From DATKMG01 sp035541995 (GTDB taxonomy: Bacteria; Acidobacteriota; Terriglobia; Versatilivoradales; Versatilivoraceae), in contig DATKMG010000081.1 of NCBI GenBank assembly GCA_035541995.1, positions 1 to 6,344 on the forward strand: a DNA stretch of 6,344 bases. The letters are read 5' to 3'. The first letter of the stretch is position 1. Each line of letters starts with the position of its first letter. The notes below the pieces were generated by a model that ran no database searches, had not been told where the DNA came from, and was given only the letters and a program-made list of their open reading frames with translations. Positions 6,155 to 6,344 of this stretch are shown here, piece after piece. The translations under genes and the position numbers were made by a program.

Positions 6155-6344
6155 CGGTAAACAATACGGCGGTCCTGCGCATAAACGAGTCGGCTAATGG
6201 GATCGATCACTTCGGGAATTAGGAATTACAGGTGAGAGAAGGATGGGTTGTGTCAGAAATTAACAATTCGCCAGGGACAGCCTGATTCGGGACGTGGAAT
6301 CCCTCCCCATTTCGTGGTATTCTTTCGACCGATCTCGCAACCGA
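6155..6344. other. Right-edge sequence without a recognisable gene
   Basis: No gene with family resemblance can be assigned. A plus-strand frame, 6264-6344, runs open to the window edge after a TAA at 6261-6263 and contains RDSLIRDVESL, which faintly resembles the RESLRDIE segment of IS4-family transposases. That similarity is too short to call an element. Confidence 0.2.

Noticed and set aside
5898..6197. Plus-strand 99-codon frame after the permease
   Set aside because: It is antisense to the recognisable toxin and antitoxin fragments and has no family resemblance of its own.
6264..6344. IS4-family transposase fragment at the right edge
   Set aside because: Only a stretch of about 11 residues (RDSLIRDVESL) resembles the family, with a stop just upstream; too weak without the sequence beyond the window.
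1..6344. CRISPR arrays, tRNA or rRNA genes
   Set aside because: No regularly spaced repeats, cloverleaf-like segments or rRNA-like stretches were seen on either strand.

Overview
The window looks like bacterial chromosome, moderately GC-rich, most likely from the Acidobacteriota. The main clue is a complete orphan ABC permease of the ADOP type (acidobacterial duplicated orphan permease; MacB/FtsX fold duplicated in one chain), a family strongly expanded in that phylum. The lineage is inferred from family knowledge; no rRNA gene or other phylogenetic marker is present.

Layout. Positions 1-144 (+) hold the tail of a metallo-beta-lactamase-fold gene that enters from the left and stops soon after its metal-binding motif. 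On the minus strand, read from about 3084 down to 226, lies a compact three-gene run: a clan GH-D (GH36-like) alpha-galactosidase relative (2287-3084) that has lost most of its catalytic barrel, a two-SIS-domain sugar isomerase/deaminase (1206-2264) and a PfkB-family sugar kinase (226-1167). Gaps of 22 and 38 bases suggest one transcript. A roughly 380-base divergent intergenic region with a very AT-rich core (3241-3290) separates this run from the plus-strand ADOP permease (3464-5875). To the right, the minus strand carries the wreck of a type II toxin-antitoxin operon: the first 23 or so codons of a HigB/RelE-like toxin joined directly to the last 34 or so codons of an XRE-type antitoxin. 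Upstream of it, a 7-bp dyad overlaps a consensus -35 hexamer.

How the genes fit together. The isomerase and kinase resemble sets used to catabolise amino sugars or Amadori sugars (AgaS- or FrlB/FrlD-like pairs): a glycosidase releases the sugar, the kinase phosphorylates it and the SIS enzyme isomerises or deaminates it. With the glycosidase apparently inactivated, only the two cytoplasmic enzymes look functional, and the isomerase tail also appears short. The ADOP permease is divergent and probably functionally separate.

The most striking feature is repeated gene decay by truncation or internal deletion: the MBL fragment, the GH36-like gene with the middle missing, the toxin-antitoxin fusion scar and possibly the isomerase tail, all within 6.3 kb and next to two intact genes. 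I found no tRNA, rRNA, CRISPR array or convincing complete insertion sequence, and no evidence of a wholly new biological system.
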